Positions 1 through 8,846 are shown, counted from the stretch's first letter. The stretch is DNA of 64,000 bases from JAOTZA01 sp965224065 (GCA_965224065.1 CBDCYF010000005.1:2480001-2544000), one strand, 5' to 3'. Numbers and translations are program-made. The notes: a model not told the origin generated them from the sequence alone.

Positions 1-1788
1 CATCCCGGTGAGCACCCCCAACGGAAACACCGTGGCGGCAAGCTCGTTGGCGCGCCGGGCCTCGCCGCGGCGATCGCGATCGGTCAGGGCGAGCATTTGA
101 AAGCCGGCCGCTACAGCCAACGCCACGCCAAAGAAAATCGGTGGCTCGGGAGACGCTCGCGGCCCGGGAATCGCCAGGCAGAAACCGACCGCAAGCGCCG
201 CCGCCGCGACGATCCGCCGGTAACCCGCCCCCACTCTCCGGCCCTGGTGGATCAGCAGCCCGGCAAGCGCGAGCCAGCCGGCGAGCCACGGCCACAACGG
301 GACCGCACGGCCCACATGCGCCACCAGCAAGGGAGCCAACAGCCCGGTCGCGGAAACAAACGCCGGGTCCGCGACCTCGAACAAGGTGTCGACTCGGCGC
401 TCGCGGCGGCCGGCGACCAAGTGAAAGACCGACGCCAGCCCGGCGGCAACGGCGACCGCCTCCCAGGCCAGGGGGGTGGAGAACCCGGGATGAAACCAGG
501 CGCGAGCAACCCAGACCGCATAGACCCCGACAATTGCGGCGGCCGCAGCGGTGCCCAACAGCGCGACCCCATGAAGCCGGCCGAGCCAAAGGGCGGCGAG
601 CGCCAGGATCGCGAACAACACCGCCAGTTGCCAGAGCTCGACCCCGAGGTCGGCCCGCGCCGCGAAATAGACGGCGAACGCAAACGGCGCCAGAACACCG
701 GCCCAGGAGGTCAGCCGCCAGACGGGATCCCGGCGCAGTGTCTTTGCCTTCGCGCCGGCAAGGGCGAACAAGATTCCGAAGACCGCCAGGACCCCCAGCC
801 CCAGAAGGGCCTGGTGGCTCTCCATGCGGACAAAGATCCACACCAGTTGATAGAAAACCGTCCCGCCAAGGGCCAGCGCGGCCAGCAGCGGCCAGCCCCG
901 GCGGCGCGCCAACGCGAGGAGCCCGGCGTCGAGAAACAAGACATAGCCAAACAACCCGACCGGCCGGTTTTCCCCTGTCGAAAGCAGCAAGGGGGTGGCA
1001 AAGCCACCGACCAGCCCCAAGACCGCGATGACCAGCGAACGGTGGCGCCAGGAAAGAAGGCCGCAGGCCACCGTCACCAGAATCATGAGAACAAAGGCCA
1101 GCGCGACCGGAATGAGATCGTAGAGGGTGCGCGCCGCCCAAATGGACGCATACAGAATGACCACCCCGGCGCCGGCGAGGGCGTTCGCCGTGGTGGCGTA
1201 GTTTCGTTTTCTCAGGATTTCAGAGCCCACGACCGCGCCGACACCGGCGAGCAGGCCCAGGGCCACGCGCACGATCGGCGGGATGAGTCCACGCTCGATC
1301 GAGAACTTGAGAAACAAGACCGCAGCCAGCGCCAGCACGATGCCGCCGAGAAGCGCGGCCCCGCGGACTCCCACCCACTGTTCCCAGTCGACACGCAGCG
1401 ACGGCCGCGGCGGCTCTGCGCCGTCCCCCGGCTCGGAAGGTGGCGGCGTCCCGTCCGGTGCTTCCTCGGCCAACGAGGGTCCACCGTCCTCGGGGGCGAT
1501 CTCCGCCATCTCCGCCATCGCCGCCACCGGCTCCTCTTCCTCAACGGGCTCGGGCTCCTCGGGTCGCTCCGGCTCGACGTCTGGTGTCGGCTGCGCGGCC
1601 GGGACAACCCCCGGGTCCGGAGACACCCCCCGGGCCTCGAGCCGGTCCAGCCGTTGACCGAGGATCGCCAGCTCGCTGTCGAGCTTTGCCATCCACCCGC
1701 GGGTGTCCTCGATCCGCTTGCGAAGCACGTAGACCACGAGCCCGCCTCCCAAAACCAGCAGGGAGACCAACGCGGTCGAACAGTTCAT
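1..1788 (-). CDS. DUF2339 family predicted membrane protein (3' end beyond window)
   Basis: Reading on the minus strand from an ATG at 1788 gives 596 codons with no stop before the left edge, so the C-terminus is missing. The N-terminus has a short hydrophobic segment and then a charged, coiled-coil-like stretch (about residues 20-52). A long Pro/Glu-rich linker follows (about 55-130). After that come repeated hydrophobic helices with the DUF2339 signature: WVGVRGAALLGG, an FLKFSIERGL-like helix, ALAGAGVVILYAS and GFATPLLLSTGEN. DUF2339 proteins are large polytopic inner-membrane proteins of unknown function. The gene ends upstream of the polyketide operon and runs in the same direction, but a 15-nt gap and unrelated content suggest only loose association. 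The family call is from remembered motifs. Function is unknown. Confidence 0.85.
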   Translation of the reverse strand, partial: MNCSTALVSLLVLGGGLVVYVLRKRIEDTRGWMAKLDSELAILGQRLDRLEARGVSPDPGVVPAAQPTPDVEPERPEEPEPVEEEEPVAAMAEMAEIAPEDGGPSLAEEAPDGTPPPSEPGDGAEPPRPSLRVDWEQWVGVRGAALLGGIVLALAAVLFLKFSIERGLIPPIVRVALGLLAGVGAVVGSEILRKRNYATTANALAGAGVVILYASIWAARTLYDLIPVALAFVLMILVTVACGLLSWRHRSLVIAVLGLVGGFATPLLLSTGENRPVGLFGYVLFLDAGLLALARRRGWPLLAALALGGTVFYQLVWIFVRMESHQALLGLGVLAVFGILFALAGAKAKTLRRDPVWRLTSWAGVLAPFAFAVYFAARADLGVELWQLAVLFAILALAALWLGRLHGVALLGTAAAAAIVGVYAVWVARAWFHPGFSTPLAWEAVAVAAGLASVFHLVAGRRERRVDTLFEVADPAFVSATGLLAPLLVAHVGRAVPLWPWLAGWLALAGLLIHQGRRVGAGYRRIVAAAALAVGFCLAIPGPRASPEPPIFFGVALAVAAGFQMLALTDRDRRGEARRANELAATVFPLGVLTGM

Positions 1789-1803
1789 ACCGAGAGCGCG
1801 TGC

Positions 1804-2940
1804 TTATGGTAGCAGCAGCCCCCGAAGCAATCGCATCGCGGACACGGAGCCCAGGGCGGTCGGTGGAAGCTGCCGCGCGTGGATCGCCAGCAGACGAGAA
1901 AAGAGCTCGGGGTCTCGATGGAGGGTTTCTATCAGCCGTCGACGCAATCGGGATCGCCGCTCGGCAAACAAGAGCGCCCGCATCAGGAGGAACGGAAACG
2001 CCGTGAGGCGCCGCACCTCTCGGGTGTAGAGATCGAGTCTTTCCGCGACCATGGCCTCGACCAGCGCGCGGGCCTGGTGGAAGCCGAGCGAAAGACCCTC
2101 CCCGGTGATGGCGTCGAGATACCCCGCGGCATCGCCCACCAGCGCCACCCGGCCGCGATGGGCCCGCCGCGCCAAACGGTACAACGGGCCGGCGCCGCGA
2201 TGGGTCGTGGAGACCGGGGCCCCGGCGAGACGATCCCGCAGCAGGGGAACGTGGTCCAGGAGCTCGTCAAAGCTCGACCGCCCCGTGTCTCTCTCGCCAT
2301 TCCACAGCATGGCGACCCCGACCTCGTCCGGCGAAACCGGTGTCACATAGGCTTCGCAGCGATCGGCCCAATAGACCTCGACGTTGTCGGTCCAGGGCCG
2401 GAGAGAAAAATGCCGCCGCAGCCCCACTCGGCGATTGCGGCGGTTGCGGCTCTCGCGCCCTTCGAGACCCGCCCACCTTCTGACCCGCGAGCCGAGACCG
2501 TCGGCGCCGACGATCCATCGCGCATCGATTCGATCCCGGCCCATGGCGACACCTCGTTCGAGAAGCGCGGTCACCCGGATTCCAAAACGCAGCTCGACCC
2601 CTTCCCTCTCGGCCAGCGCCACCAGGCCCCGGTGGAGCACGGTGCGCCGCACCCCCAGACCCCGGCCGCCGCGGAAGCCGGCTTCGGCGACCCGCGTGCC
2701 GTCCAGATACCGAATCCCGGCAATCGGCGCGCTCGAGGCCGGGTCGGGGGTCCAGCCCAGCGATTCGAGCTGGCGCACGCCATCCGGCATCAGACCTTCG
2801 CCACAGGCCTTGTCGATCGGCGGCCGGTGTTTCTCCAGCACGACGGCTTCGAGGCCCGCCCGCCGCGCCAGGATCGCGGTCACCAGCCCCACGGGCCCGC
2901 CGCCGACGATTGCGACGTCCGGACGGGGCGCGCGACTCAT
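1804..2940 (-). CDS. FAD-dependent monooxygenase of the type III polyketide operon
   Basis: 378 aa from the ATG at 2940, which overlaps the upstream ligase stop as ATGA. The reading frame stays open upstream, but the Rossmann motif starts only here (VAIVGGGPVGL, residues 9-19), so the internal ATG is preferred. Other marks are DKACGEGLMP near residue 47, the NADH/FAD 'GADGLGSRVRR' region and a C-terminal LVGDAAGYLDAITGEGL FAD-ribityl motif. Together these place it in the PHBH/geranylgeranyl-reductase-like group of class A flavoproteins. Flavoprotein hydroxylases encoded beside type III polyketide synthases and ICMT-like methyltransferases oxidise alkylresorcinols to quinones in Streptomyces (SrsC-type). 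By analogy this enzyme would hydroxylate or reduce the lipid product. A ring-reducing or double-bond-reducing role is also possible. Confidence 0.82.
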   Translation of the reverse strand: MSRAPRPDVAIVGGGPVGLVTAILARRAGLEAVVLEKHRPPIDKACGEGLMPDGVRQLESLGWTPDPASSAPIAGIRYLDGTRVAEAGFRGGRGLGVRRTVLHRGLVALAEREGVELRFGIRVTALLERGVAMGRDRIDARWIVGADGLGSRVRRWAGLEGRESRNRRNRRVGLRRHFSLRPWTDNVEVYWADRCEAYVTPVSPDEVGVAMLWNGERDTGRSSFDELLDHVPLLRDRLAGAPVSTTHRGAGPLYRLARRAHRGRVALVGDAAGYLDAITGEGLSLGFHQARALVEAMVAERLDLYTREVRRLTAFPFLLMRALLFAERRSRLRRRLIETLHRDPELFSRLLAIHARQLPPTALGSVSAMRLLRGLLLP

Positions 2941-4766
2941 GACCGCACGCGCGACCGGCCACGCCGGGCTCGCTCCGCCCGTTTCATCGCCGAGCGCGAC
3001 CGCTTCATCACCGCCAGCATCCGGAGCGTGTCGACCGGTCCCGGCGGTCGGAGCTCGCCCGCCAGAGACCTCCGGAGCGTCTCCCGGCGGCGGATCTTTC
3101 CCGAGGAGGTTCGCGGCAGGGTTCCGGGCTCGAGCACGAACACTCGGGAGACCACCAGACCGGTAGCTCCGAGAATCGCTTCGGCGCACCGTGTCTCGAG
3201 CTCCTCCGGAGAGAGCCCGGATCCCTTCCGCTGTTCGACAAAGACCCACAGCGACTCGGAGGCCTCACCCGGCTCGAGGTGACCCACCGCGACGCTGCAA
3301 CCGGTCCGCACGTCTTCCAGCGGATCGAGTGCCAGTTCGATCTCCTCGGGCGCGTGGTTGCGGCCCCGCAGGATCACGATGTCCTTGGCCCGACCGGTCA
3401 GGTAGAGCTCTTTCTCGTAGACAAATCCCAGATCTCCGGTGTCGAGCCAGCCTTCTTCGTAGAGCGGTGTGGTCTCACCCGAGGGCCCGAGATAGCCCTC
3501 GGCGACCGACGGCCCGCGAACCCAAACCCTGCCGACGATCCCGGACGGCTGGTCCCCGCCGTCTTCGTCGCGAATCGACATCTCAAACCCCGGTAGCGGG
3601 CGGCCGACCGTGACGATCTCGTGGCCGAGCGCGTCCGCGCCGCGGTCGGTGTCTTTGCCGGTGTTTCCGTACGGCAGCTCCACCGCTCGCCCCTCGCTCA
3701 GCTTCCGGCGGTCGAAGACCCGGCTACAAAAGGGTTTGCCGAGATCCGAGAAGGTCACCGCCAGCGTCGCCTCCGAAAGTCCGTACACCGGGCTCAGGGC
3801 CCGGGGGCGAAACCCCCAACGGGAGAAGCGGTCCGCAAACGCCCTCAACACCTCCGGCACCACCGTCTCGGCGCCGCACAGGGCGATTCTCCACTCGGAC
3901 AGGTCGACACCGGCGAGCTCCTCGTCGCGGATCTTTTCGGTGCACAGACCGTAGGCGAAGTTCGGCGCCGGGGAGATCGAGGCGCGTGTCTTCGAAAGCG
4001 TCCGCAGCCAGACCGCAGGCCGTGCGACAAAGAGCTCCGGTGGAATCAGCGTGAGGTCCCCCGGATAGTCCAGCGCCGTCAGGAGACAGCCCACCAGCCC
4101 CATGTCGTGGTAGAGCGGCAGCCAGGACACCCCGCTGGGAGCCGGCCCTTCGCCGGGCGGCCAGAAGGAGTTGAGGGTCCGAACCTGAGCGAGGATCTGA
4201 CGGTGGGTCAGAGCCACCGGTTTGGGCTCGACAGTCGTCCCCGATGAGAACTGCACCAGCGCCAGGTCCGCCGGGTCCGCCGCCTCGACGATGCGCTCGG
4301 CCAGTTCGCCTCGCGGCAGTTCTCGTAAGGTGTGACAGCCCTTTCGGAGCGCGGTCTTCTCGACCGTCGGCCCGAGGACCCTGCGGGTTCGCTCGTCCGC
4401 CAGCAGCAGCTCGGCGCCGACGCACCGGAGCAGCGCGGACGTGCGGTCGTGGTACTCGTCGAGCCTGCCCAGACGGACCGGCGGATAGAGCGGCACCGGA
4501 ACGGCACCGGCCAGGAGAACGCCAAAGAACGCCTGTAAGAACTCCGGTCCGGTCGGGAAAACCAGTCCGACGCGCTCTCCCGAGCCGACCCCCACCGTTT
4601 GCAAACCGGTGGCCGCCTCGACCGACCGACGATGGACCTCACCCCACGTCAGGTGGGTCAGCCGTTCGCGCCGGTCCACAAACGCGACCCGAGTTTCGCC
4701 ACGCGCCGCGCGCTCGAGCGCGCCGGTCAGGGTTTCGGGCCGCTTTGGAGCCAAAGAACCGCTCAC
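2937..4766 (-). CDS. Fatty-acyl-AMP ligase (FAAL-like) loading the acyl carrier protein
   Basis: 609 aa from a GTG at 4766 that overlaps the ACP stop as GTGA. The frame extends further upstream, but that part is arginine-rich antisense-like sequence with no homology signal. Adenylation motifs are clear: SSGTTVEPKP (A3-like), WLPLYHDMGL, YGLSEATLAVTF, DTGDLGF and GRAKDIVILRGRNHAPEEIE, with the C-terminal lysine region PRTSSGKIRRRE. The YHDMGL and GRNHAPEEIE forms are typical of fatty-acyl-AMP ligases, which pass the acyl group to a carrier protein rather than CoA. With the ACP directly upstream, it probably activates a long-chain fatty acid starter for the polyketide synthase. The start is supported by the coupling pattern seen across this operon. 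Confidence 0.88.
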   Translation of the reverse strand: MSGSLAPKRPETLTGALERAARGETRVAFVDRRERLTHLTWGEVHRRSVEAATGLQTVGVGSGERVGLVFPTGPEFLQAFFGVLLAGAVPVPLYPPVRLGRLDEYHDRTSALLRCVGAELLLADERTRRVLGPTVEKTALRKGCHTLRELPRGELAERIVEAADPADLALVQFSSGTTVEPKPVALTHRQILAQVRTLNSFWPPGEGPAPSGVSWLPLYHDMGLVGCLLTALDYPGDLTLIPPELFVARPAVWLRTLSKTRASISPAPNFAYGLCTEKIRDEELAGVDLSEWRIALCGAETVVPEVLRAFADRFSRWGFRPRALSPVYGLSEATLAVTFSDLGKPFCSRVFDRRKLSEGRAVELPYGNTGKDTDRGADALGHEIVTVGRPLPGFEMSIRDEDGGDQPSGIVGRVWVRGPSVAEGYLGPSGETTPLYEEGWLDTGDLGFVYEKELYLTGRAKDIVILRGRNHAPEEIELALDPLEDVRTGCSVAVGHLEPGEASESLWVFVEQRKGSGLSPEELETRCAEAILGATGLVVSRVFVLEPGTLPRTSSGKIRRRETLRRSLAGELRPPGPVDTLRMLAVMKRSRSAMKRAERARRGRSRVRS

Positions 4767-5044
4767 GCCGAGCCCTCCTCGGGATCGGCGAGCTTGCGCT
4801 CGACCAGGTCCACCAGGTCGCCGACCGTCCGAACGATCTCCTCTTCGTCCTCGGCGATCACAATCCGAAAGTGGTTCTCGATCTCGATCGCCAGCACCAG
4901 GTTGCGGATCGAATCCAACCGGAGGTCCTCGACCAGCCGCATCGAGCGCTCCAGGGGTCCGCTCCACCCCAGTTTTGTCTGGGCCAACCGCTCGATCTCG
5001 GCTAGCACGTTGCGAGAGCTAGCCGGAGGAGAATCGCTCGTCAT
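4763..5044 (-). CDS. Acyl carrier protein
   Basis: 93 aa from the ATG at 5044; an in-frame TTG at 5062 would add six residues. The 4'-phosphopantetheine site is DLRLDSI, with the serine near residue 45, followed by an acidic helix III region (AEDEEEIVRTVGDLVDLVERKL). It overlaps the methyltransferase gene upstream by 26 nt and the ligase downstream by 4 nt. The five genes therefore look like one transcript with coupled translation. Its role is to hold the fatty acyl (or extender) chain between the ligase and the type III synthase. A dedicated carrier protein is notable because type III synthases classically use CoA esters, although ACP-fed examples are known. Confidence 0.9.
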   Translation of the reverse strand: MTSDSPPASSRNVLAEIERLAQTKLGWSGPLERSMRLVEDLRLDSIRNLVLAIEIENHFRIVIAEDEEEIVRTVGDLVDLVERKLADPEEGSA

Positions 5045-5564
5045 AGGAAGAGTGCTCGGCAAGGGCCGCCTCTTCGGCGCGGATCCTGACCGCGAGCAGC
5101 ACCAGGTTCAGGGCGCTGAACACCAGCGCCGTCAGCCAGGCCGAGTGGACCATCGGCAACGCCACGATCTCGACGACAACCGCCAGGTAGTTGGGGTGCC
5201 GCAGATAGCGATACGGACCCCGGCGCGTCACCGGCCGCCCGGGCCAGCAGATGATCCGCGTGGTCCAGCGCTCGCCGAGCGTTCGGATCACCCAAAACCG
5301 CAGCAGCGCCGCGAGGACCAAGAGAACGAGCATCCCTCCGGCAAGCGGAGGAACAAAGGGCCGTTTGAGCAGCAAGACCTCGGCACAGGCCGAGACAAGA
5401 AACAGGCCGTGCAGACGCACCATCCACCGATAGTGCTCGGCGCCGGCCTCGACCGCCCCCTGGGCCCGAGCGCGGGCGGTATTGCGGTTTGCCAGACGCA
5501 GCTCGAAGAGCCGCTCCGCGATCACCAGGGCGACCAAGGCGATAAAGAGGATCTGTGTGGTCAC
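5019..5564 (-). CDS. Isoprenylcysteine carboxyl methyltransferase-like membrane methyltransferase
   Basis: 181 aa from a GTG at 5564, 7 nt after the polyketide synthase stop. There are four to five hydrophobic helices: residues 4-18, about 50-66, 77-90 and 130-155. The ICMT signature is RRGPYRYLRHPNYLAVVVEI with a following RIRAEEAAL, which together form the SAM and substrate pocket in this family. Members next to type III polyketide synthases (SrsB-type) O-methylate resorcinol or pyrone hydroxyls in the membrane. That is the inferred role here, because the product would be a membrane-embedded alkyl lipid. Long-chain protein prenylation is not expected in this setting. Confidence 0.88.
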   Translation of the reverse strand: MTTQILFIALVALVIAERLFELRLANRNTARARAQGAVEAGAEHYRWMVRLHGLFLVSACAEVLLLKRPFVPPLAGGMLVLLVLAALLRFWVIRTLGERWTTRIICWPGRPVTRRGPYRYLRHPNYLAVVVEIVALPMVHSAWLTALVFSALNLVLLAVRIRAEEAALAEHSSYDERFSSG

Positions 5565-5571
5565 GGCCCGG

Positions 5572-6621
5572 CTACCATTCCAGGAGCACCAGCTCGGAGC
5601 AAAATCCCGGTCCGAGAGCCAGCAGGATGCCCTTCTCCCCGGGTGCCGGCCGATGATTCTCGAGCGTCTCCGCGAGCACCAGGAGGACCGACGCCGAGGA
5701 CAGGTTGCCGACCTCTCGCAGGCTTTCCCAGGTCACGGCGAGGGCTTGGGGGCCGAGCTCCAAGGCCTCTTGCATCGCCTCGAGCACCTTGGGCCCCCCG
5801 GGGTGCGCCACCCAACTGACGATCGACTCCCTTTGCAGTCCCTGATCGGCCAGAAAGCGGTCCACATCCTCCCGCAGGTGTTCTCGGACCACCTCCGGCA
5901 CCTCGGGGGACAGCACGACCTGAAAGCCCTTCTCCGAGATGTCCCACCCCATCACCCGCTCCGAGTCGCGATAGAAGACCGAGCGCGTCGCCAGCACCCG
6001 CGGGCCCTCGAGGCCGCGATCCTCGCCCGCGACGACCACCGCCGCCGCGCCGTCGCCAAACAGCCCCGATGAGATCAAGTTGGCGACCGAGAAGTCGCCG
6101 AGCTGCAGGGTCAGCGAGCACAGCTCGACCGACAACAGGACCGCCACCTCGCCGGGATAGGCCTTGACGTAGTCGGCGGCGCGCGCGATCCCGGCGGCTC
6201 CGGCGACGCAGCCCAGCCCAAAAACCGGCAGCCGCTTGACGTGCGACGGCAGCTCGAGCCGGTTCATCAGGCGCGCGTCGATCGACGGGGTGGCGACTCC
6301 GGTAACCGAGACAAAGATCAGGCAGTCGACGTCCTCGACCCCCAGCCCGGCGCGCCGGAGCGCGTCGCGCACCGCTTCCGCTCCGATCTCCTCGGCAACA
6401 TCGATCCACGCATCGTTGGCGCGACCCCAGGTGTCGAGGCGCCGATACTCCTCGATCGGCAGCGCCAGATGGCGACCCCCGACCAGGACGTTCTTGTGCA
6501 AGCGCTCCAGCCGTTCCGGGTTGAAAAGCTCGCCCGTCCAGGCGTCGCTCAGCGCCGTCAGCAGAGTCTGCTGGTCGTAGTAGTGAGGCGGGAACGCCGA
6601 ACCTACCGCTGCGAGTCTCAT
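5572..6621 (-). CDS. Type III polyketide synthase (alkylresorcinol/alkylpyrone type)
   Basis: 349 aa, ATG at 6621, first gene of a five-gene minus-strand operon. The thiolase-fold catalytic triad is visible: Cys138 in FGLGCVAGAAG, His273 in WVAHPGGPKVL and Asn306 in VGNLSSAS. Length and order match bacterial chalcone-synthase-like enzymes. Such enzymes extend fatty acyl starters with malonyl-CoA and cyclise to alkylresorcinols or alkylpyrones. The downstream methyltransferase, ACP, acyl-AMP ligase and FAD monooxygenase fit synthesis and tailoring of a phenolic lipid that would sit in the membrane. The exact product (resorcinol versus pyrone) cannot be read from sequence. Confidence 0.95.
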   Translation of the reverse strand: MRLAAVGSAFPPHYYDQQTLLTALSDAWTGELFNPERLERLHKNVLVGGRHLALPIEEYRRLDTWGRANDAWIDVAEEIGAEAVRDALRRAGLGVEDVDCLIFVSVTGVATPSIDARLMNRLELPSHVKRLPVFGLGCVAGAAGIARAADYVKAYPGEVAVLLSVELCSLTLQLGDFSVANLISSGLFGDGAAAVVVAGEDRGLEGPRVLATRSVFYRDSERVMGWDISEKGFQVVLSPEVPEVVREHLREDVDRFLADQGLQRESIVSWVAHPGGPKVLEAMQEALELGPQALAVTWESLREVGNLSSASVLLVLAETLENHRPAPGEKGILLALGPGFCSELVLLEW

Positions 6622-6820
6622 CGGGCTGCTTCAGATCGCTGTGGGTTGCCGACACTGCGGGGCTCGCCATTCTGGGTACCGGACAAAGACCGGAGCCCGG
6701 CGAGCGCGTGGTTTTCAAGCATGATAGCGGAGCCCGGATTCCGGTCTCGGGCGCGGCGTGCCCAGCCGGGCGACGAACCAAAACGCGCGTGGCACCGTAT
6801 ACACTGCGTTGGCTCACTCC
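6622..6820. promoter_or_regulatory. Divergent intergenic region between polyketide and arsenic-type operons
   Basis: 199 nt without a gene, between the start of the minus-strand polyketide operon and the start of the plus-strand ArsM cluster. Both operons must be transcribed out of it. A TATACAC word at about 6799 lies roughly 20 nt before the plus-strand ATG and could be a -10 element. No convincing -35 or operator is seen. Confidence 0.4.
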
Positions 6821-7606
6821 ATGAGTACACCCGACACACCGAACGCGGCCGTCGGCCGGCCCACCTTGCTGATCTTCACGCGCGGGGCCAAGCGCGAAAG
6901 GGCTCGCCGCCGCCTGCTCCCCGGCCGGCTTGGCGAGATCGAGCTGGCCCTCCACCGCCGGGGGCTCGAGGCCGCCATCGCGGCGGGGCGTGACGCCGGT
7001 TGCCGGATCCTGGTCTCGTCTCCGGCACCGATCGAGCTGCCGCCGGACGTAGAGCGCCTGCCCCAGACCGGGCGCGGCTTTGGCGACCGTCTCCAACGGG
7101 CGATGTCACAGGCCTTAGCGCGCACCCGGGGGCCGGTGCTGGTCGTCGGCACGGATGCGCCCGAACTCGGACCCCGACACCTGAGGCGGGCATACGACCG
7201 GCTGCGGCGCGACCGCGACGCCGTGGTGCTCGGACCCGCGACCGACGGCGGTTTCTACCTGCTGGCCGCGTCCAGACCGCTCGCGCGAGAGCTCCTCGCC
7301 ACTTCCTGGTGCCGCGCCGACACGCTTTCTTCGCTGCGCCGAGAGATCCGCCGCGCCGGGCGCCAGAGCTTGCTTCTCGAGCCCCTGGCCGACCTCGACC
7401 GGCCGGCCGACCTGTCTAGATGGCTGCGGACGATCGGAACGGGACGCCGCCAGCGGTCGCTGGACCGCGGCTGGTGGGTCTTGTTGCAGCTCGTGCGCCG
7501 GGCGATGGCCACGCTGCTTCGGCTCGAGGCTCCGCTGGTCATCGGCGCGCCCAGACTCGCCGTGGTGACCACTCGCTCGGGCCGAGCGCCTCCGCGTTCG
7601 CGCTAA
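6821..7606 (+). CDS. DUF2064 / TIGR04282-type transferase (rSAM-associated transferase 1)
   Basis: 261 aa from the ATG at 6821. An upstream in-frame ATG would add 21 residues without homology. The fold is GT-A-like. It begins PTLLIFTRGAKRERARRRLLP, close to the family's KxPxPGxxKTRL region but with the usual proline/glycine pattern altered. It has VLVVGTDAPELGPRHL as the metal-binding G(S/T)DxP motif and VLGPATDGGFYLLA. Proteins of this group are related to CofC/GT-A nucleotidyl or sugar transferases and are often encoded beside radical SAM and arsenosugar genes. Here it precedes an ArsM methyltransferase by 66 nt on the same strand. A sugar or nucleotide transfer step in an organoarsenical pathway is inferred. 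The C-terminal 50 residues are extra and arginine-rich. Confidence 0.8.
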   Translation: MSTPDTPNAAVGRPTLLIFTRGAKRERARRRLLPGRLGEIELALHRRGLEAAIAAGRDAGCRILVSSPAPIELPPDVERLPQTGRGFGDRLQRAMSQALARTRGPVLVVGTDAPELGPRHLRRAYDRLRRDRDAVVLGPATDGGFYLLAASRPLARELLATSWCRADTLSSLRREIRRAGRQSLLLEPLADLDRPADLSRWLRTIGTGRRQRSLDRGWWVLLQLVRRAMATLLRLEAPLVIGAPRLAVVTTRSGRAPPRSR

Positions 7607-7672
7607 AGCACCAGCACCCCGAAGCCCATCCTAACCGGGCCCCGACGGCCCATTGCCGGGAGACGTATCGCC

Positions 7673-8830
7673 ATGAGCGTTGCGGATGTAGAAAAAATCG
7701 TCAAAGAACGCTACCGGGAAGGAGCGCAGCAACGGGTGGTCGACCTGTGCTGCCCGACCGACTATGACCCGAAATTCCTCGAGGTCATCCCGGCCGAAGT
7801 GCTCGAGCGGGACTACGGCTGCGGAGACCCCAGCCGCCATCTCCGCCAAGGCGAGACCGTGCTCGACTTAGGAAGCGGAACCGGAAAGATCTGTTTTATC
7901 GCCGCCCAGGTCGTGGGGCCCACCGGCCGGGTCATCGGCGTCGACATGACCGACGAGATGCTCGAGGTGGCCCGACGCAACGCCCCGGTGGTGGCCGAGC
8001 GTTTGGGTTACGCCAATGTCGAGTTCCGGCGCGGCCGGATTCAGGATCTCGGTCTCGACGTCGCGGCCCTGGACCGCGAGCTCGAAGCCGCCCCGGTGGA
8101 CTCGACCGAGGCCCTTCTGGCCGTCGAGCGCCGCGCCGAGGAGCTCCGCAAGGATACGCCGCTGGTCGAAGACCAATCGGTGGATGTCGTGGTCTCCAAC
8201 TGCGTCCTCAACCTGGTCGACAACCGGGAGAAGAGCCGCATGTTTGGCGAGATCCACCGCGTGCTCAAAACAGGCGGCCGCGCGGTGATCTCGGACATCG
8301 TCAGCGACGAGGACGTTCCGGCCGAGATGCAAAACGACCCCGAGCTGTGGAGCGGGTGCATCTCGGGTGCGTTGACCGAGGATGGTTTTTTACGCGCTTT
8401 CGAGGACGCCGGCTTTTATGGCATCCGCGTACTCGAGCGGCAGCACCAGCCCTGGCGCACGGTCGACGGGATCGAGTTCCGCTCGGTGACCGTCGAGGCC
8501 TTCAAGGGCAAGGAAGGACCGTGCATCGAGCGGCGCCAGGCGGTCGTCTACCGCGGGCCGTTCAAAGAGGTCCTGGACGACGACGGTCACCGCATGGAGC
8601 GGGGGCGGCGGTACGCCGTCTGCGACAAGACCTACAGGATCTACTCACGGGAGCCCTACGCGGGTATGTTCGATCTCGTCGATCCGCTGGAAGAGGTCCC
8701 GCTCGAGCGGGCGGAGCCGTTTGACTGCTTGCGCACTCCACTGCGCCACCCCCGCGAGACCAAGGGGCAGGACTATGACGCGACCACCGACCCGGTGGCC
8801 TGCTGCGAACCGGGGGACGGCTGTTGCTGA
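7673..8830 (+). CDS. arsM: ArsM-type arsenite S-adenosylmethionine methyltransferase, long form
   Basis: 385 aa, ATG at 7673. SAM motif VLDLGSGTGKICFIAAQ (63-79) and GVDMTDEMLEVA. All four arsenic-binding cysteine positions known from ArsM are present: Cys26/27 (DLCC), Cys50 (DYGCGDP), Cys177 (VVSNCVLNLV) and Cys229 (LWSGCISGAL). Compared with short ArsM proteins there is an insertion of about 40 residues (128-167). There is also a C-terminal domain (about 245-385) ending in CC...CC. Arsenite methyltransferases convert As(III) to mono-, di- and trimethyl species. In cyanobacteria ArsM supplies dimethylarsenite to a radical SAM enzyme making arsenosugars. The neighbouring radical SAM gene (16-nt gap) suggests that context here. 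No arsR, acr3 or arsC is present, so simple detoxification is less likely. Confidence 0.92.
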   Translation: MSVADVEKIVKERYREGAQQRVVDLCCPTDYDPKFLEVIPAEVLERDYGCGDPSRHLRQGETVLDLGSGTGKICFIAAQVVGPTGRVIGVDMTDEMLEVARRNAPVVAERLGYANVEFRRGRIQDLGLDVAALDRELEAAPVDSTEALLAVERRAEELRKDTPLVEDQSVDVVVSNCVLNLVDNREKSRMFGEIHRVLKTGGRAVISDIVSDEDVPAEMQNDPELWSGCISGALTEDGFLRAFEDAGFYGIRVLERQHQPWRTVDGIEFRSVTVEAFKGKEGPCIERRQAVVYRGPFKEVLDDDGHRMERGRRYAVCDKTYRIYSREPYAGMFDLVDPLEEVPLERAEPFDCLRTPLRHPRETKGQDYDATTDPVACCEPGDGCC

Positions 8831-8846
8831 CGATGGGACCAAGGCG

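Noticed and set aside
97..1812. Long plus-strand open frame opposite the DUF2339 gene
   Set aside because: Arg/Pro/Gly-rich low-complexity translation with no motif; the minus strand encodes a recognisable membrane protein with good codon pattern.
4599..5819. 406-codon plus-strand frame across the polyketide operon
   Set aside because: Antisense shadow of ligase, ACP, methyltransferase and synthase genes; no domain signal.
8721..8846. Longer start of the radical SAM gene overlapping arsM
   Set aside because: The extra 42 residues lie in arsM's frame-shifted sequence and lack homology; ATG 8847 gives normal spacing.
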